A program made the translations under genes and the position numbers. The notes beneath the pieces are model-generated. The model had not been told where the DNA came from. It worked only from the letters and a program-made list of their open reading frames with translations, and made no database searches. A stretch of DNA of 64,000 nucleotides from the NCBI GenBank assembly GCA_035651955.1, contig DASRES010000069.1:146223-210222 (forward strand), in the 5' to 3' direction. The stretch comes from Acidimicrobiia bacterium. GTDB lineage: Bacteria > Actinomycetota > Acidimicrobiia > IMCC26256 > JAMXLJ01. The first letter of the stretch is position 1; each line of letters begins with the position of its first letter. Shown in pieces: positions 49,714-57,782 of the stretch.

Positions 49714-50883
49714 GTGGACCTCCGGTACACCGCGGCGGAGCAGCAGTTCGCGGCGGAGCTGCGCGCGTGGCTGCGCGAGGTGCTGCCAACGCTGACGCCC
49801 AAGCCCGATCCGGACGACTGGCCCGCGCGCCGCGAGTACGACACCGCGTGGCAGCGCATGCTGTTCGACGCCGGGTACGCGGGCATCAACTGGCCGACCG
49901 AGTACGGCGGCCGGGGCGCGTCGCCGTCCGAGCACCTCATCTTCCTCGAGGAGACCGAACGGCTGAACGCGCCGTACGTCGGCGTGAACTTCGTGGGGCT
50001 GCTCCACGCGGGTCCGACGCTCATCGCGGAGGCCAGCGACGAGCAGCGCGCCGCGCACCTGCCCGCGATCCTGAGGGGCGACGAGGTGTGGTGCCAGGGC
50101 TTCTCGGAGCCGGGCGCGGGGTCGGACCTCGCGTCGTTGCGGACGCGTGCGGTGCTCGACGGCGACCACTACGTCGTCACGGGCCAGAAGATCTGGACGT
50201 CGCACGCCGAGGTCGCCGACTACTGCGAGCTGCTCGTCCGTACCGATCCGGACGCGCCCAAGCACCGCGGCATCACGTGGCTCATCATGCCGATGGACCT
50301 CCCCGGCATCGAGGTCCGTCCGCTGCGGACGATCCACGGCAGCACCGAGTTCGCGGAGCTGTTCCTCGACGAGGTGCGCATCCCGGTCGCGAACCGTGTC
50401 GGCGCGGAGAACGACGGATGGCGCGTCGCCATGGTGACGTTCAGCTTCGAGCGTGGCACCGCGTTCGTGAGCGAGATGCTGCAGTCGATGGAGCTCGTCC
50501 GCTCGCTCGCCGCGGTGTCGCGCGAGCTCGGGCGTGAGGATGTCGACGTTCGCCGTGAGCTCGGTCACCTCGCCGCCGAGCTCGACGCGCTCTGGGCGCT
50601 GACGAAGCGCAACGTCTCGCAGGCGGCGCGCACCGGCGTGCCGGGCGTCGGCGGCTCGGTGTTCAAGCTGCATTATTCGGAGGTGCGCCAGCGTCTCGGC
50701 GAGCTGTCGATGCACGTGCTCGATCGCGCGGGGCTGTCGATCGCCGACGTCGACGGCATCCCGAACGGCGAGCACGTCTACGGGCAGATCCACGCGCTCT
50801 CGCTCACGATCGCGGCTGGCACGTCGCAGATCCAGCGCAACATCGTCGGCGAGCGCGTTCTCGGCCTCCCCAAGGAACGATGA
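49714..50883 (+). CDS. Acyl-CoA dehydrogenase
   Basis: This 389-residue full-length acyl-CoA dehydrogenase has DLRYTAAEQQFAAELRAWLREVLP, WPTEYGGRGASPSEHLIFLEETERLNAPYVG, EVWCQGFSEPGAGSDLASL, VVTGQKIWTSHAEVADYCELLVRTDPDAPKHRGITWLIMPMDLPGIEVRPLRTIHG, FERGTAFVSEML and a TIAAGTSQIQRNIVGERVLGLPKE tail. All motifs are present. It is the first gene of a three-dehydrogenase run (49714, 51088, 52065). The palindrome at its promoter links it to the genes with the recurrent operator. A 205-bp repeat-containing gap follows. Confidence 0.89.
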   Translation: MDLRYTAAEQQFAAELRAWLREVLPTLTPKPDPDDWPARREYDTAWQRMLFDAGYAGINWPTEYGGRGASPSEHLIFLEETERLNAPYVGVNFVGLLHAGPTLIAEASDEQRAAHLPAILRGDEVWCQGFSEPGAGSDLASLRTRAVLDGDHYVVTGQKIWTSHAEVADYCELLVRTDPDAPKHRGITWLIMPMDLPGIEVRPLRTIHGSTEFAELFLDEVRIPVANRVGAENDGWRVAMVTFSFERGTAFVSEMLQSMELVRSLAAVSRELGREDVDVRRELGHLAAELDALWALTKRNVSQAARTGVPGVGGSVFKLHYSEVRQRLGELSMHVLDRAGLSIADVDGIPNGEHVYGQIHALSLTIAAGTSQIQRNIVGERVLGLPKER

Positions 50884-50988
50884 CCGCACGAAGTCGCCCG
50901 CGCACTGTGCGGTGCCCGGAGCCGAGCGGAGCGAGCGCACGGTACTCGCCAGCGAGCGAACGGCCGCGGCCCGGGGCCCAACGCGGAT

Positions 50989-51042
50989 GCGGCGCACGGA
51001 GACGAGCGGAGCGAGCGGAGTGCGCTCGCCAGCGAACGAGCG
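50989..51042. repeat. 54-bp REP-like repeat, copy 1
   Basis: This segment is nearly identical (two differences by eye) to the reverse complement of 54386-54439. It contains GCACGGAGACGAGCG, GCGAGCGGAGTGCGC and CGCCAGCGAACGA blocks. A degenerate related block lies upstream at about 50930-50973. It lies between two acyl-CoA dehydrogenase genes. Confidence 0.75.
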
Positions 51043-51045
51043 CCC

Positions 51046-51068
51046 GCGGGCCGGGTATCCCGGCCCGC
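51046..51068 (+). other. Perfect GC-rich hairpin with TAT loop
   Basis: GCGGGCCGGG (51046-51055) and CCCGGCCCGC (51059-51068) flank a TAT loop, immediately after REP-like copy 1 and 19 nt before the ATG at 51088. It resembles the GGG-TAT-CCC hairpin at 29592-29612. In the 5' region of the gene it could reduce read-through or be part of the repeat. Confidence 0.65.
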
Positions 51069-51087
51069 AGCGAGTGAGCGAGACGAC

Positions 51088-52053
51088 ATGGACTTCGAGC
51101 TGAGTGAGGACGAGGTCGCGCTGCAGGACGGCGTGCGCAAGCTGTGCGAGGGGCGCTTCACGATGGAGCGCGTGCGTGCGACCGAGTCGACGGGCGGCGT
51201 CGACCGTGAGGGTTGGCGCGACCTCGCCGACGCGGGCGTGTTCGCGCTGCGCGTCCCCGAGGGAGACGGTGGCGTCGGCCTCGGGATGAAGGAGGCCGTC
51301 CTCGTCTTCGAGGAGCTCGGCCGCGCGCTCGTTCCTGGTCCGCTCGTGGGCTCGCATCTCGCGGCCGCGACAGTCGACGGCGCGGCGGACGGCTCGACGA
51401 TCGTCGGCGCGGTCGAAGCGGGCGACGAGCCGCTCCTGGTCGAGAACCGTGACGCGCTCGACGTCCTGCTCCTCGTACGCGACGACGGCGCGTTCGCGCT
51501 CGACCCCGGTGCGCTCGACGTCGAGCCGGTCGCCCGGCCGCTCGACCCGCTCACCCCGCTACATCGTGTGACGGGCGACGTGGCGCAGGGTGAGCAGGTC
51601 GCGGGTCCCGACGTCGTCGCGCGCTGGCGATTGGAAGGCGCCGCGCTCGTGGCCGCGCTGCAGCTCGGCATCGCCGAGGCGACCACCGACCTCGCGGTCG
51701 CGTACGCGAAGGAGCGTCAGCAGTTCGACAAGCCGATCGGATCGTTCCAGGCCGTGAAGCACATGTGTGCGGACATGCTCGTGCGCACCGAGGTCGCGCG
51801 TGCCGCCGTGTACGCGGCCGGTGTGACGCTCGACGATCCCGACGTCGGCGATCCCGAGCGCGCCGTGCACGCCGCGAAGGTCAACGCGGGCGAAGCCGCC
51901 GTCCGCAACGGCAAAGCGTGCATCCAGGTGCACGGCGGGATGGGCTTCACGTGGGAGGTCGACGCGCACCTGTACCTGAAGCGCGCGTGGTTGCTCGACA
52001 CCGTCCTCGGGTCGGTCGCCGAGCACGCCGAGGCGATCGCGACCGCGCTGTAG
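51088..52053 (+). CDS. Acyl-CoA dehydrogenase small subunit (FadE28/ChsE2-like)
   Basis: This 321-residue short acyl-CoA dehydrogenase has MDFELSEDEVALQDGVRKLCEG, EGDGGVGLGMKEAVLVFEELGRALVPGPLVGSH, a reduced middle domain, and YAKERQQFDKPIGSFQAVKHMCADMLVRTEVARAAVYAAG with IQVHGGMGFTWEVDAHLYLKRAW. The short middle region is the hallmark of the non-standard subunit in steroid-type alpha2-beta2 dehydrogenases. The next gene, 12 nt away, is the likely full-size partner. By analogy with ChsE2-ChsE1 it may desaturate a three-carbon steroid side chain; this is inference. Confidence 0.85.
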   Translation: MDFELSEDEVALQDGVRKLCEGRFTMERVRATESTGGVDREGWRDLADAGVFALRVPEGDGGVGLGMKEAVLVFEELGRALVPGPLVGSHLAAATVDGAADGSTIVGAVEAGDEPLLVENRDALDVLLLVRDDGAFALDPGALDVEPVARPLDPLTPLHRVTGDVAQGEQVAGPDVVARWRLEGAALVAALQLGIAEATTDLAVAYAKERQQFDKPIGSFQAVKHMCADMLVRTEVARAAVYAAGVTLDDPDVGDPERAVHAAKVNAGEAAVRNGKACIQVHGGMGFTWEVDAHLYLKRAWLLDTVLGSVAEHAEAIATAL

Positions 52054-52064
52054 GTTTGGGTCGG

Positions 52065-53243
52065 ATGCACCTCGAGCTCGATGCCGACCAGCTCGCCCTG
52101 CAACGGGAGCTGCGCGACTACTTCGCGCGACTCATGACGCCCGAGCGTCGCGCCGCGCTCGGGTCCGGCAACGAGGCGTTCGGGCCCGCGTACCGCGACG
52201 TCGTCCGGCAGATGGGAACCGACGGCTGGCTCGGCGTCGGCTGGCCGAAGGAGTACGGGGGCCAGGGTCGCTCACCGCTCGAGCAGTACGTCTTCTTCGA
52301 CGAGGCGCAGCGCGCCGGCGTGCCGGTCCCACTCGTCACGCTCAACACGGTCGGTCCGACGCTCATGCGCTTCGGCAGCGACGAGCAGAAGGCGTTCTTC
52401 CTCCCGCGCATCCTCGCCGGCGAGCTCCACTTCGCGATCGGCTACACCGAGCCCGGGTCCGGCACGGATCTCGCGTCGTTGCGCACACGCGCGGTGCGCG
52501 ACGGCGACGAGTACGTCGTCAACGGCAACAAGGTGTTCACGACCGGCGCGCACGACGCCGACTGGATCTGGCTCGCGTGCCGCACCGACCCGGACGCGCC
52601 GAAGCACAAGGGCATCTCGATCCTGCTCGTCCAGACGTCGCTGCCGGGGTTCAAGCACTCGCCCATCTGGCTCCTCGGCGGCGGGCACACGAACGCGACG
52701 TTCTACGAGGACGTGCGCGTGCCCGCGTCGTGCCTCGTCGGCAAGGAGAACGAGGGCTGGAAGATGATCACGACGCAGCTCAACCACGAGCGCGTCGCGC
52801 TCGCGCCCGCCGGCCAGAGCGACCGCCACCTGCAGGAGGTGCGCCGCTGGGCCCAGGAGACGCGCCGCACCGACGGCACGCGCGTCATCGACCAGGAGTG
52901 GGTGCGGCTCAACCTCGCGCGCGTGCGCGCCAAGGTCGAGGTGCTGAAGCTCTCGAACTGGCGCGTCGCGACCGGGCTCGCCGAGGGGAACCTCAAGCCC
53001 GCGGACGCGTCGGCGATGAAGGTGTTCGGCACCGAGTTCCGTCTCGAGGCGTGCCGCCTGCTGATGGAGGTGCTCGGTTCGGCGGGCTCCCTGAAGGCCG
53101 GCTCGCCGGGTGCGGTCCTGCGCGGCGAGCTCGAGCACGCGTACCGCGCCGCACCGGTCGGCACGTTCGGCGGCGGTGTGAACGAGGTGCAGCGCGAGAT
53201 CATCGGCATGGCCGGGCTCGGCCTGCCGCGCGCGCCGCGTTAG
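52065..53243 (+). CDS. Acyl-CoA dehydrogenase large subunit (FadE29/FadE26 type, ChsE-like)
   Basis: This 392-residue protein has LELDADQLALQRELRDYFARLMTPERRAAL, GTDGWLGVGWPKEYGGQG, LVTLNTVGPTLMRFGSDEQKAFFLPRILAGELHFAIGYTEPGSGTDLASL, VVNGNKVFTTGAHDADWIWLACRTDPDAPKHKGISILLVQT, NHERVALAPAG and a TFGGGVNEVQREIIGMAGLGLPRAPR end. The GAHDAD-IWLACRTDP stretch is that of FadE29 (ChsE1), while the C-terminal half resembles FadE26. ChsE enzymes desaturate steroid side-chain CoA esters and need a small partner; the 51088 protein is the obvious candidate. Confidence 0.88.
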   Translation: MHLELDADQLALQRELRDYFARLMTPERRAALGSGNEAFGPAYRDVVRQMGTDGWLGVGWPKEYGGQGRSPLEQYVFFDEAQRAGVPVPLVTLNTVGPTLMRFGSDEQKAFFLPRILAGELHFAIGYTEPGSGTDLASLRTRAVRDGDEYVVNGNKVFTTGAHDADWIWLACRTDPDAPKHKGISILLVQTSLPGFKHSPIWLLGGGHTNATFYEDVRVPASCLVGKENEGWKMITTQLNHERVALAPAGQSDRHLQEVRRWAQETRRTDGTRVIDQEWVRLNLARVRAKVEVLKLSNWRVATGLAEGNLKPADASAMKVFGTEFRLEACRLLMEVLGSAGSLKAGSPGAVLRGELEHAYRAAPVGTFGGGVNEVQREIIGMAGLGLPRAPR

Positions 53244-53261
53244 AGCACGAGCCGCGCCGCG

Positions 53262-54293
53262 CTAGAGGACGAGCTCCGCCATAACCCGGAGGGTCTCGAT
53301 CGGCGCACCGACGAGCATCGTCGTGACGCGCGACTCCTTCCACGCGTCGAGCTCGTCGCGGATCTTCTCCTTCGGACCGATGAGGCAGATCTCCTCGACC
53401 ATCTTCGTCGGCACCGCGGCGATCGCGTCGTCCTTCTGACCGTCGAGGAACAGCTGCTGGATCTTGCTGGCCTCCGCCTCGTAGCCGAGCCGGCAGAAGA
53501 CGTCGTAGTGGAAGTTCATGCCCCGAGCACCCATGCCGCCGACGTACAACGCGATCATCGGGCGGAGCGCGTCGGCCGCACGCTCGACGTCGTCGTCGAT
53601 GTTCACCGTGACTGTCGGCAGGATCTCGAACTCGTCCGGCGTGCGGCGCGCACCGGGACGGGCGAAGCCCTCGTCGAGCGCGTCCGTGTACATCCGCTCG
53701 TGCTTCGCCGAGTAGAAGATCGGGAACCAGCCGTCCGCGATCTCCGCGGCGAGCGCGACGTTCTTCGGGCCTTCCGCACCGAGGATGATCGGGATGTCCT
53801 CGCGCAACGGATGGGTCATCACGTTGAGCGGCTTGCCGAGGTCGAGCGAGCCCTCACCCCGGTACGGCATCGGGTACTGAGGTCCGTCGTTCGTCACCCG
53901 CTTGTCGCGCGCGAGCACCTTGCGGATGATTGAGACGTACTCACGCGTGCGCGCGAGCGGCTTCGCGAACGGGCGGCCGTACCACCCCTCGACGACCTGC
54001 GGGCCGGAGACGCCGAGACCGAGCACGAAGCGACCGCCCGACAGGTGGTCCATCGTGATCGCGGCCATGGCCATCGCGGTCGGCGTGCGCGCGGAGAGCT
54101 GTGCGAGGTCGGTACCCAGTCGCACCTTCGTGGTCTGGGAGCCCCACCACGCGAGCGGCGTCAACGCATCGGAGCCCCACGACTCCGCGGTCCAGACCGA
54201 GTCGAACCCGAGGCGCTCGACCTCCTTGATCGTCTCGAGCGCGCGCGGCGGTGGCTGCCGACCCCAGTACCCGACGTGGTAACCGAGCTTCAT
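53262..54293 (-). CDS. LLM class F420-dependent oxidoreductase
   Basis: This 343-residue LLM enzyme starts KLGYHVGYWGRQPPP, followed by LGFDSVWTAESWGSDALTPLAWWGSQTTKVRLGTDLAQLSARTPTAMAMAAITMDHLSGGRFVLGLGVSGPQVVEGWYGRPFAKPLARTREYV. It ends with IPIILGAEGPKNVALAAEIADGWFPIFY and a PKEKIRDELDAWKESRVTTMLVGA region. The WTAESWGSDA and SGPQVVEGW motifs are of the F420-dependent glucose-6-phosphate/hydroxymycolic-type LLM subgroup. ATG 54293 is chosen; reading upstream enters REP-like repeat sequence. It converges on the gene at 52065. Confidence 0.88.
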   Translation of the reverse strand: MKLGYHVGYWGRQPPPRALETIKEVERLGFDSVWTAESWGSDALTPLAWWGSQTTKVRLGTDLAQLSARTPTAMAMAAITMDHLSGGRFVLGLGVSGPQVVEGWYGRPFAKPLARTREYVSIIRKVLARDKRVTNDGPQYPMPYRGEGSLDLGKPLNVMTHPLREDIPIILGAEGPKNVALAAEIADGWFPIFYSAKHERMYTDALDEGFARPGARRTPDEFEILPTVTVNIDDDVERAADALRPMIALYVGGMGARGMNFHYDVFCRLGYEAEASKIQQLFLDGQKDDAIAAVPTKMVEEICLIGPKEKIRDELDAWKESRVTTMLVGAPIETLRVMAELVL

Positions 54294-54385
54294 GTCTTCT
54301 CGCTCACTCCCGTTGATGGTCGCACTCACTGGGTGCTCGCCGCTCCGCGCTGCAGGCACGGGTCCTCGCCCCGGGTCGCCCGCGT

Positions 54386-54439
54386 CGTTCGTTCGCTGGC
54401 GAGCGCACTCCGCTCGCTTCGCTCGTCTCCGTGCGCCGC
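54386..54439. repeat. 54-bp REP-like repeat, copy 2 (inverted)
   Basis: This is the reverse complement of the element at 50989-51042, with two differences by eye. It lies in the 210-bp gap between the LLM gene start (54293) and the lipoprotein gene end (54504). No gene is seen in that gap. Confidence 0.75.
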
Positions 54440-54503
54440 ACCACGGAGGCGGCGGCGCTGCGTCACGCGAAGGGGGTTCGAGCATTTGATCACAGTGCGC
54501 GTG

Positions 54504-55529
54504 TCACTTGTGCAGCTGCGCGAGGACGACGCGCGCGATCGCTTGCTGGCCCGCGGCAGTCGGGTGGAACGGAGCCTGGCTCGCGGGGTTCAGCAGCAGC
54601 ACCGACGCGCCGTACGCCCACGGGTCCGGCGTGCACCATTCGTGTCCGTCGAGCGCGTGCGACACGTCGGCGATCGTCACGTCCTGCTCGCTGCGCAGCG
54701 AGTCCTCGATCGTCGCGTTCAAGCGGTCGACCAGCGACCGCAGGTACGCGATCTCCGCGTGTGACAGGCCCGCGGCATCCGGGCACGCGAGCAGCGACAC
54801 GTCCGCCGTGGGCTCCGGCAGCGGGTCGTAGTACGTCGTGAACACGATGCGCGGCGCGGAGCGGTGATCCGCGTGCGCGCGGTCGCGGATCGCGGCGGCG
54901 AGCTCGCGGTAGTGCGTCGCCAGAACCGGCAGTGCCGCGAGGACGCGTGATCGGATGGTCGGACCCGGGTTCGTCGCGGTGCACGTCCCGTTGCGAAGTA
55001 CGGCGGCCTCGACGCACGACTCGACGACGGGGACGAACCCGAGGTCGTCGGCGCCGAGCGTCACGAGCACCACGTCGGGCGCGGCCCGGTCGTACGCGGG
55101 GTTCAGGTTCGTGCGCGTCTGCCAGTCACCGAACTGCGCGGGACGCAACACAGTGACGTCGTCGCGGTTCGCGTTCGTCGCGGGTCCCACGATCCCGTGC
55201 TCGTAGGACGACCCCGTGCACGCGAAGCTCGCGAGCGCAGCGTGCAGGTCCTGCGCGACGACGTCGCCGTACGCCTGCGCGGTCTGGTGACACAGCGGGT
55301 ACGGCGGGAGCCAGCTCGGATCCACGACTCCGCCCGTCCACCGAGGCGGACGGTCGCCCGATGCGTACGTGTAGCCGTACGCGATCCCTTCGCCCGCCGC
55401 GACGGAGTCGCCGAGCACGACGATCGAGGTGCGCTTCGCCGGGCTCGACCGGTGCGTACCGCCGCCCGAGCCGCCGCATGCGGCCGCGACCACGCCGACG
55501 ACCGCGGCGATCGCCGCGATCCGTCGCAT
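54504..55529 (-). CDS. Secreted SGNH/GDSL lipase-type lipoprotein
   Basis: This 341-residue lipoprotein has an N-terminal signal with the lipobox VAAAC (C18). The SGNH hydrolase motifs are IVVLGDSVAAGEGIAYGY (nucleophile Ser), LVTLGADDLGFVPVV (Asn position occupied by Asp, D-D-L-G), and FHPTAAGQ (Asp-His region, here His). A cysteine-rich region (ESCVEAAVLRNGTCTATNPG, ACPDAAG, EWCTPDPW) suggests disulfides, as in SGNH lipases of Streptomyces. The Asn-to-Asp change in the GxND block is worth checking. The stop of the preceding cyclase lies 2 nt upstream. Confidence 0.85.
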   Translation of the reverse strand: MRRIAAIAAVVGVVAAACGGSGGGTHRSSPAKRTSIVVLGDSVAAGEGIAYGYTYASGDRPPRWTGGVVDPSWLPPYPLCHQTAQAYGDVVAQDLHAALASFACTGSSYEHGIVGPATNANRDDVTVLRPAQFGDWQTRTNLNPAYDRAAPDVVLVTLGADDLGFVPVVESCVEAAVLRNGTCTATNPGPTIRSRVLAALPVLATHYRELAAAIRDRAHADHRSAPRIVFTTYYDPLPEPTADVSLLACPDAAGLSHAEIAYLRSLVDRLNATIEDSLRSEQDVTIADVSHALDGHEWCTPDPWAYGASVLLLNPASQAPFHPTAAGQQAIARVVLAQLHK

Positions 55530-55530
55530 G

Positions 55531-56448
55531 TCAGCCGATGCAGACGGGGTTCAGCGGGCTGCCGGTTCCGCCGGTGACGGGCAACGGGGCCGCGACGAAC
55601 AGCGACTCGTAGCAGCGGTCGGCGGCCAGGTCGGAGAGCACGAGGTGCTCGATCAGCGGTAGGCCGAGCTTCACGAGGAGCTCGATGTGCACGCCGAGGA
55701 ACCGGTCCTCGTCGAACGGGATCGCCTCGACCGCGCTGTTGTCGGAGCCGACCGCGGCGACGTCGAGCTGCGCGATCGTGCGGCACGCGTCGAGCCCGAT
55801 GCCCGGCTGCATCATCAACGTGTCGTCGGTGCCGCCGGCCGCGGCGTTGGCGAGGAAGGCGTCGACCCAGCCGGTCCGGATGAGCAGGATGTCACCCGCG
55901 CGGATCTCGACGCCTTCGTGGCGCGCGCACGCGAGGAGGTCGTCACTCGTGAAGACGCGCGGCGCCTCGACGCGCTCGACGCCGAGGAACGCCGGCATGT
56001 CGAGCAGCACGGCGCGGCCGACGATCGGGCCCGTCTTGTCGATGCCGAGCTTCGTCGCGCCCGCCGCCGCGGTGACGGCCTCGGCCGGCACGCCGTTGTA
56101 GAGACGCCGCTCCGAGAACACGTGGCACAGCGCGTCCATGTGCGTCTCGTTGTGCGACGCGAGGACGATGACGTCCTCGTTCGCACCGACGTGGTCGGGT
56201 GCGCCGAACGCCTCGAACATGCCGACGTCGCTCTGGTGCGTGAGCGCGAGGCGCATCGGCGCGCCGCGGTAGTCGAGGATCGGGACGCCGCTGCGCTGGA
56301 TCGGCAGCGCCAGGCTGTACGTCTTGCCGGTGCGGGGCAGCTTCGTCGCGGCGAGGACGACGTCGGGCGTGAGCAGGTTGAGCGTGCCCCGCTCGTCGTC
56401 GTCGCCCCACCGGCCCCAGTTCCCGACGCGCTGGTCCGTCGCGGTCAT
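55531..56448 (-). CDS. Cyclase-family (kynurenine-formamidase-like) metal hydrolase
   Basis: This 305-residue protein is of the same family as 38206-39132: VGNWGRWGDDDERGTLNLLTPDVVLAATKLP, VIVLASHNETHMDALCHVFSERRLYNG (metal motif H-N-E-T-H-M-D), GDILLIRTGWVDAFLANAA, VAAVGSDNSAVEAIPFDEDRFLGVH and a DLAADRCYESLFVAAPLPVTGGTGSPLNPVCIG end. The metal motif is closer to canonical than in its paralogue. ATG 56448 lies 5 nt after GGGAGG. The lipoprotein gene follows immediately, and the P450 stop lies 90 bp upstream with palindrome copy 4 between. Confidence 0.87.
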   Translation of the reverse strand: MTATDQRVGNWGRWGDDDERGTLNLLTPDVVLAATKLPRTGKTYSLALPIQRSGVPILDYRGAPMRLALTHQSDVGMFEAFGAPDHVGANEDVIVLASHNETHMDALCHVFSERRLYNGVPAEAVTAAAGATKLGIDKTGPIVGRAVLLDMPAFLGVERVEAPRVFTSDDLLACARHEGVEIRAGDILLIRTGWVDAFLANAAAGGTDDTLMMQPGIGLDACRTIAQLDVAAVGSDNSAVEAIPFDEDRFLGVHIELLVKLGLPLIEHLVLSDLAADRCYESLFVAAPLPVTGGTGSPLNPVCIG

Positions 56449-56480
56449 GACGTCCTCCCGGTCACCCACCCGCCCGTTCT

Positions 56481-56519
56481 GTGAATCGTGACGGCCACCT
56501 GGTTGCCGTTTCGCTTCAC
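56481..56519. repeat. 39-bp palindromic repeat, copy 4 (degenerate)
   Basis: It has the same length and ends (GTGAA...TTCAC) as copies 1-3 but a changed interior: left arm GTGAATCGTGACGGC, right arm GCCGTTTCGCTTCAC, 12 of 15 pairable. The flanks are TTCT and AAAACG. It lies between two genes on the same minus strand, after the P450 stop and before the cyclase start. Confidence 0.7.
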
Positions 56520-56538
56520 AAAACGAGGAGGGGAGAGG

Positions 56539-57756
56539 TTACGCCGTCGCCTTGAACGTCACCGGGAGGTGCTTGATCCCGTTGATGAAGTTCGAGCGCA
56601 GCCGCTGGGGCGGGCCCGCGAGCTCGATGTCGTCCATGCGATCGAGGATCGTCTCGAACATCACGCGGATCTCGAGCCGGGCCAGGTTGGCGCCGAGGCA
56701 GAAGTGTGGCCCGCCGCCGCCGAAGGCGACGTGCTCGTTCGGCGAGCGCGTGATGTCGAACGTGTACGGGTCGTCGAAGACCTTGTCGTCGCGGTTCGCC
56801 GAGATGTACCAGATGACGATCTTGTCGTTCTCCTTCACCGGGAAGTCGCCGATCGTCGTGTCGCGCGTCGCGGTCCGCCGGAAGTGCATGACCGGCGAGC
56901 CCCATCGCAGCATCTCGTCGACCGCGCCCGGCAGCAGCGAACGGTCCTCGCGCAGCTTCTTCATCTGGTCGGGGTGCTCGATGAGCGCGAGCATCCCGTG
57001 CGCGATGAGGTTGCGGGTCGTCTCGTTCCCCGCGACCGCGAGCAGCATGAAGAACATGTCGAGCTCGAGCTCGCTGAGACGGTCGCCGTTGACCTCGACC
57101 TCGGTGAGCAACGTGATGATGTCGTCGTGCGGGTTCGCGCGCTTCTCCTCGACGAGCCCGTGCGCGTACGTGAAGAGCTCCATCGCCGCGAGCTGCGGCG
57201 TCTCCTCCGAGAGCTGGTACTCCGGGTCCTCGGACCCCACCATGCGGTTGCTCCAGTCGAACATCTTGTGGCGGTCCTCCTGGGGCACGCCCATGATGTC
57301 GGCGATCACCTGGAGCGGCAGCTCCGCGGCGACGTCGGTGACGAAGTCGCATTCGCCCCTCTCCGCCACCGCGTCGACGAGGCGCGCGGTGCGCTCGCGC
57401 ATCTGCTCCTCGAGCTTGTTCACCATGCGCGGCGTGAAGCCCTTGTTGACGAGCAGCCGGTAGCGCGTGTGCATCGGCGGGTCCATGTTCAGCATCATCA
57501 TCCGCTGCTGCTCGAGGTCCTCGTCGGGCAGCTCGGTGATGAGCGCCGAGCGACGCGCGGAGGAGAACCGGTCGATGTCGCGGTTGACCTCGACGACGTC
57601 GGGATACGACGTCACCGCCCAGAAGCCGTGTCCGCCGGGCTCGTCCTGCTCGTGCCAGTAGATCGGCGCCTCACGACGCAGCGTGTCGAACATCTCGTAG
57701 GGCACGCGGTCGACGTAGCGGTCGCGGTCGATGAGGTTGATGTCGCTCAGCTGCAT
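56539..57756 (-). CDS. Cytochrome P450 (CYP125/CYP124/CYP142-like group)
   Basis: This 405-residue soluble bacterial P450 has the I-helix oxygen-activation motif A242-G-N-E-T-T247, the K-helix E281-M-L-R284, and the heme-binding loop FGGGGPHFCLGANLAR with ligand C353. Start ATG 57756 follows AGGAG. In the actinobacterial sterol pathway, CYP125- and CYP142-type enzymes oxidise the C26/C27 terminal methyl of the side chain to start its degradation. The position beside FadE26/27-type dehydrogenases and a KstR-like operator supports this class, but the exact subfamily needs phylogeny. The electron-transfer partner genes (ferredoxin, reductase) are not nearby. Confidence 0.9.
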   Translation of the reverse strand: MQLSDINLIDRDRYVDRVPYEMFDTLRREAPIYWHEQDEPGGHGFWAVTSYPDVVEVNRDIDRFSSARRSALITELPDEDLEQQRMMMLNMDPPMHTRYRLLVNKGFTPRMVNKLEEQMRERTARLVDAVAERGECDFVTDVAAELPLQVIADIMGVPQEDRHKMFDWSNRMVGSEDPEYQLSEETPQLAAMELFTYAHGLVEEKRANPHDDIITLLTEVEVNGDRLSELELDMFFMLLAVAGNETTRNLIAHGMLALIEHPDQMKKLREDRSLLPGAVDEMLRWGSPVMHFRRTATRDTTIGDFPVKENDKIVIWYISANRDDKVFDDPYTFDITRSPNEHVAFGGGGPHFCLGANLARLEIRVMFETILDRMDDIELAGPPQRLRSNFINGIKHLPVTFKATA

Positions 57757-57782
57757 GTCGAGAGCTCCTGTGCTGGGGGGCG

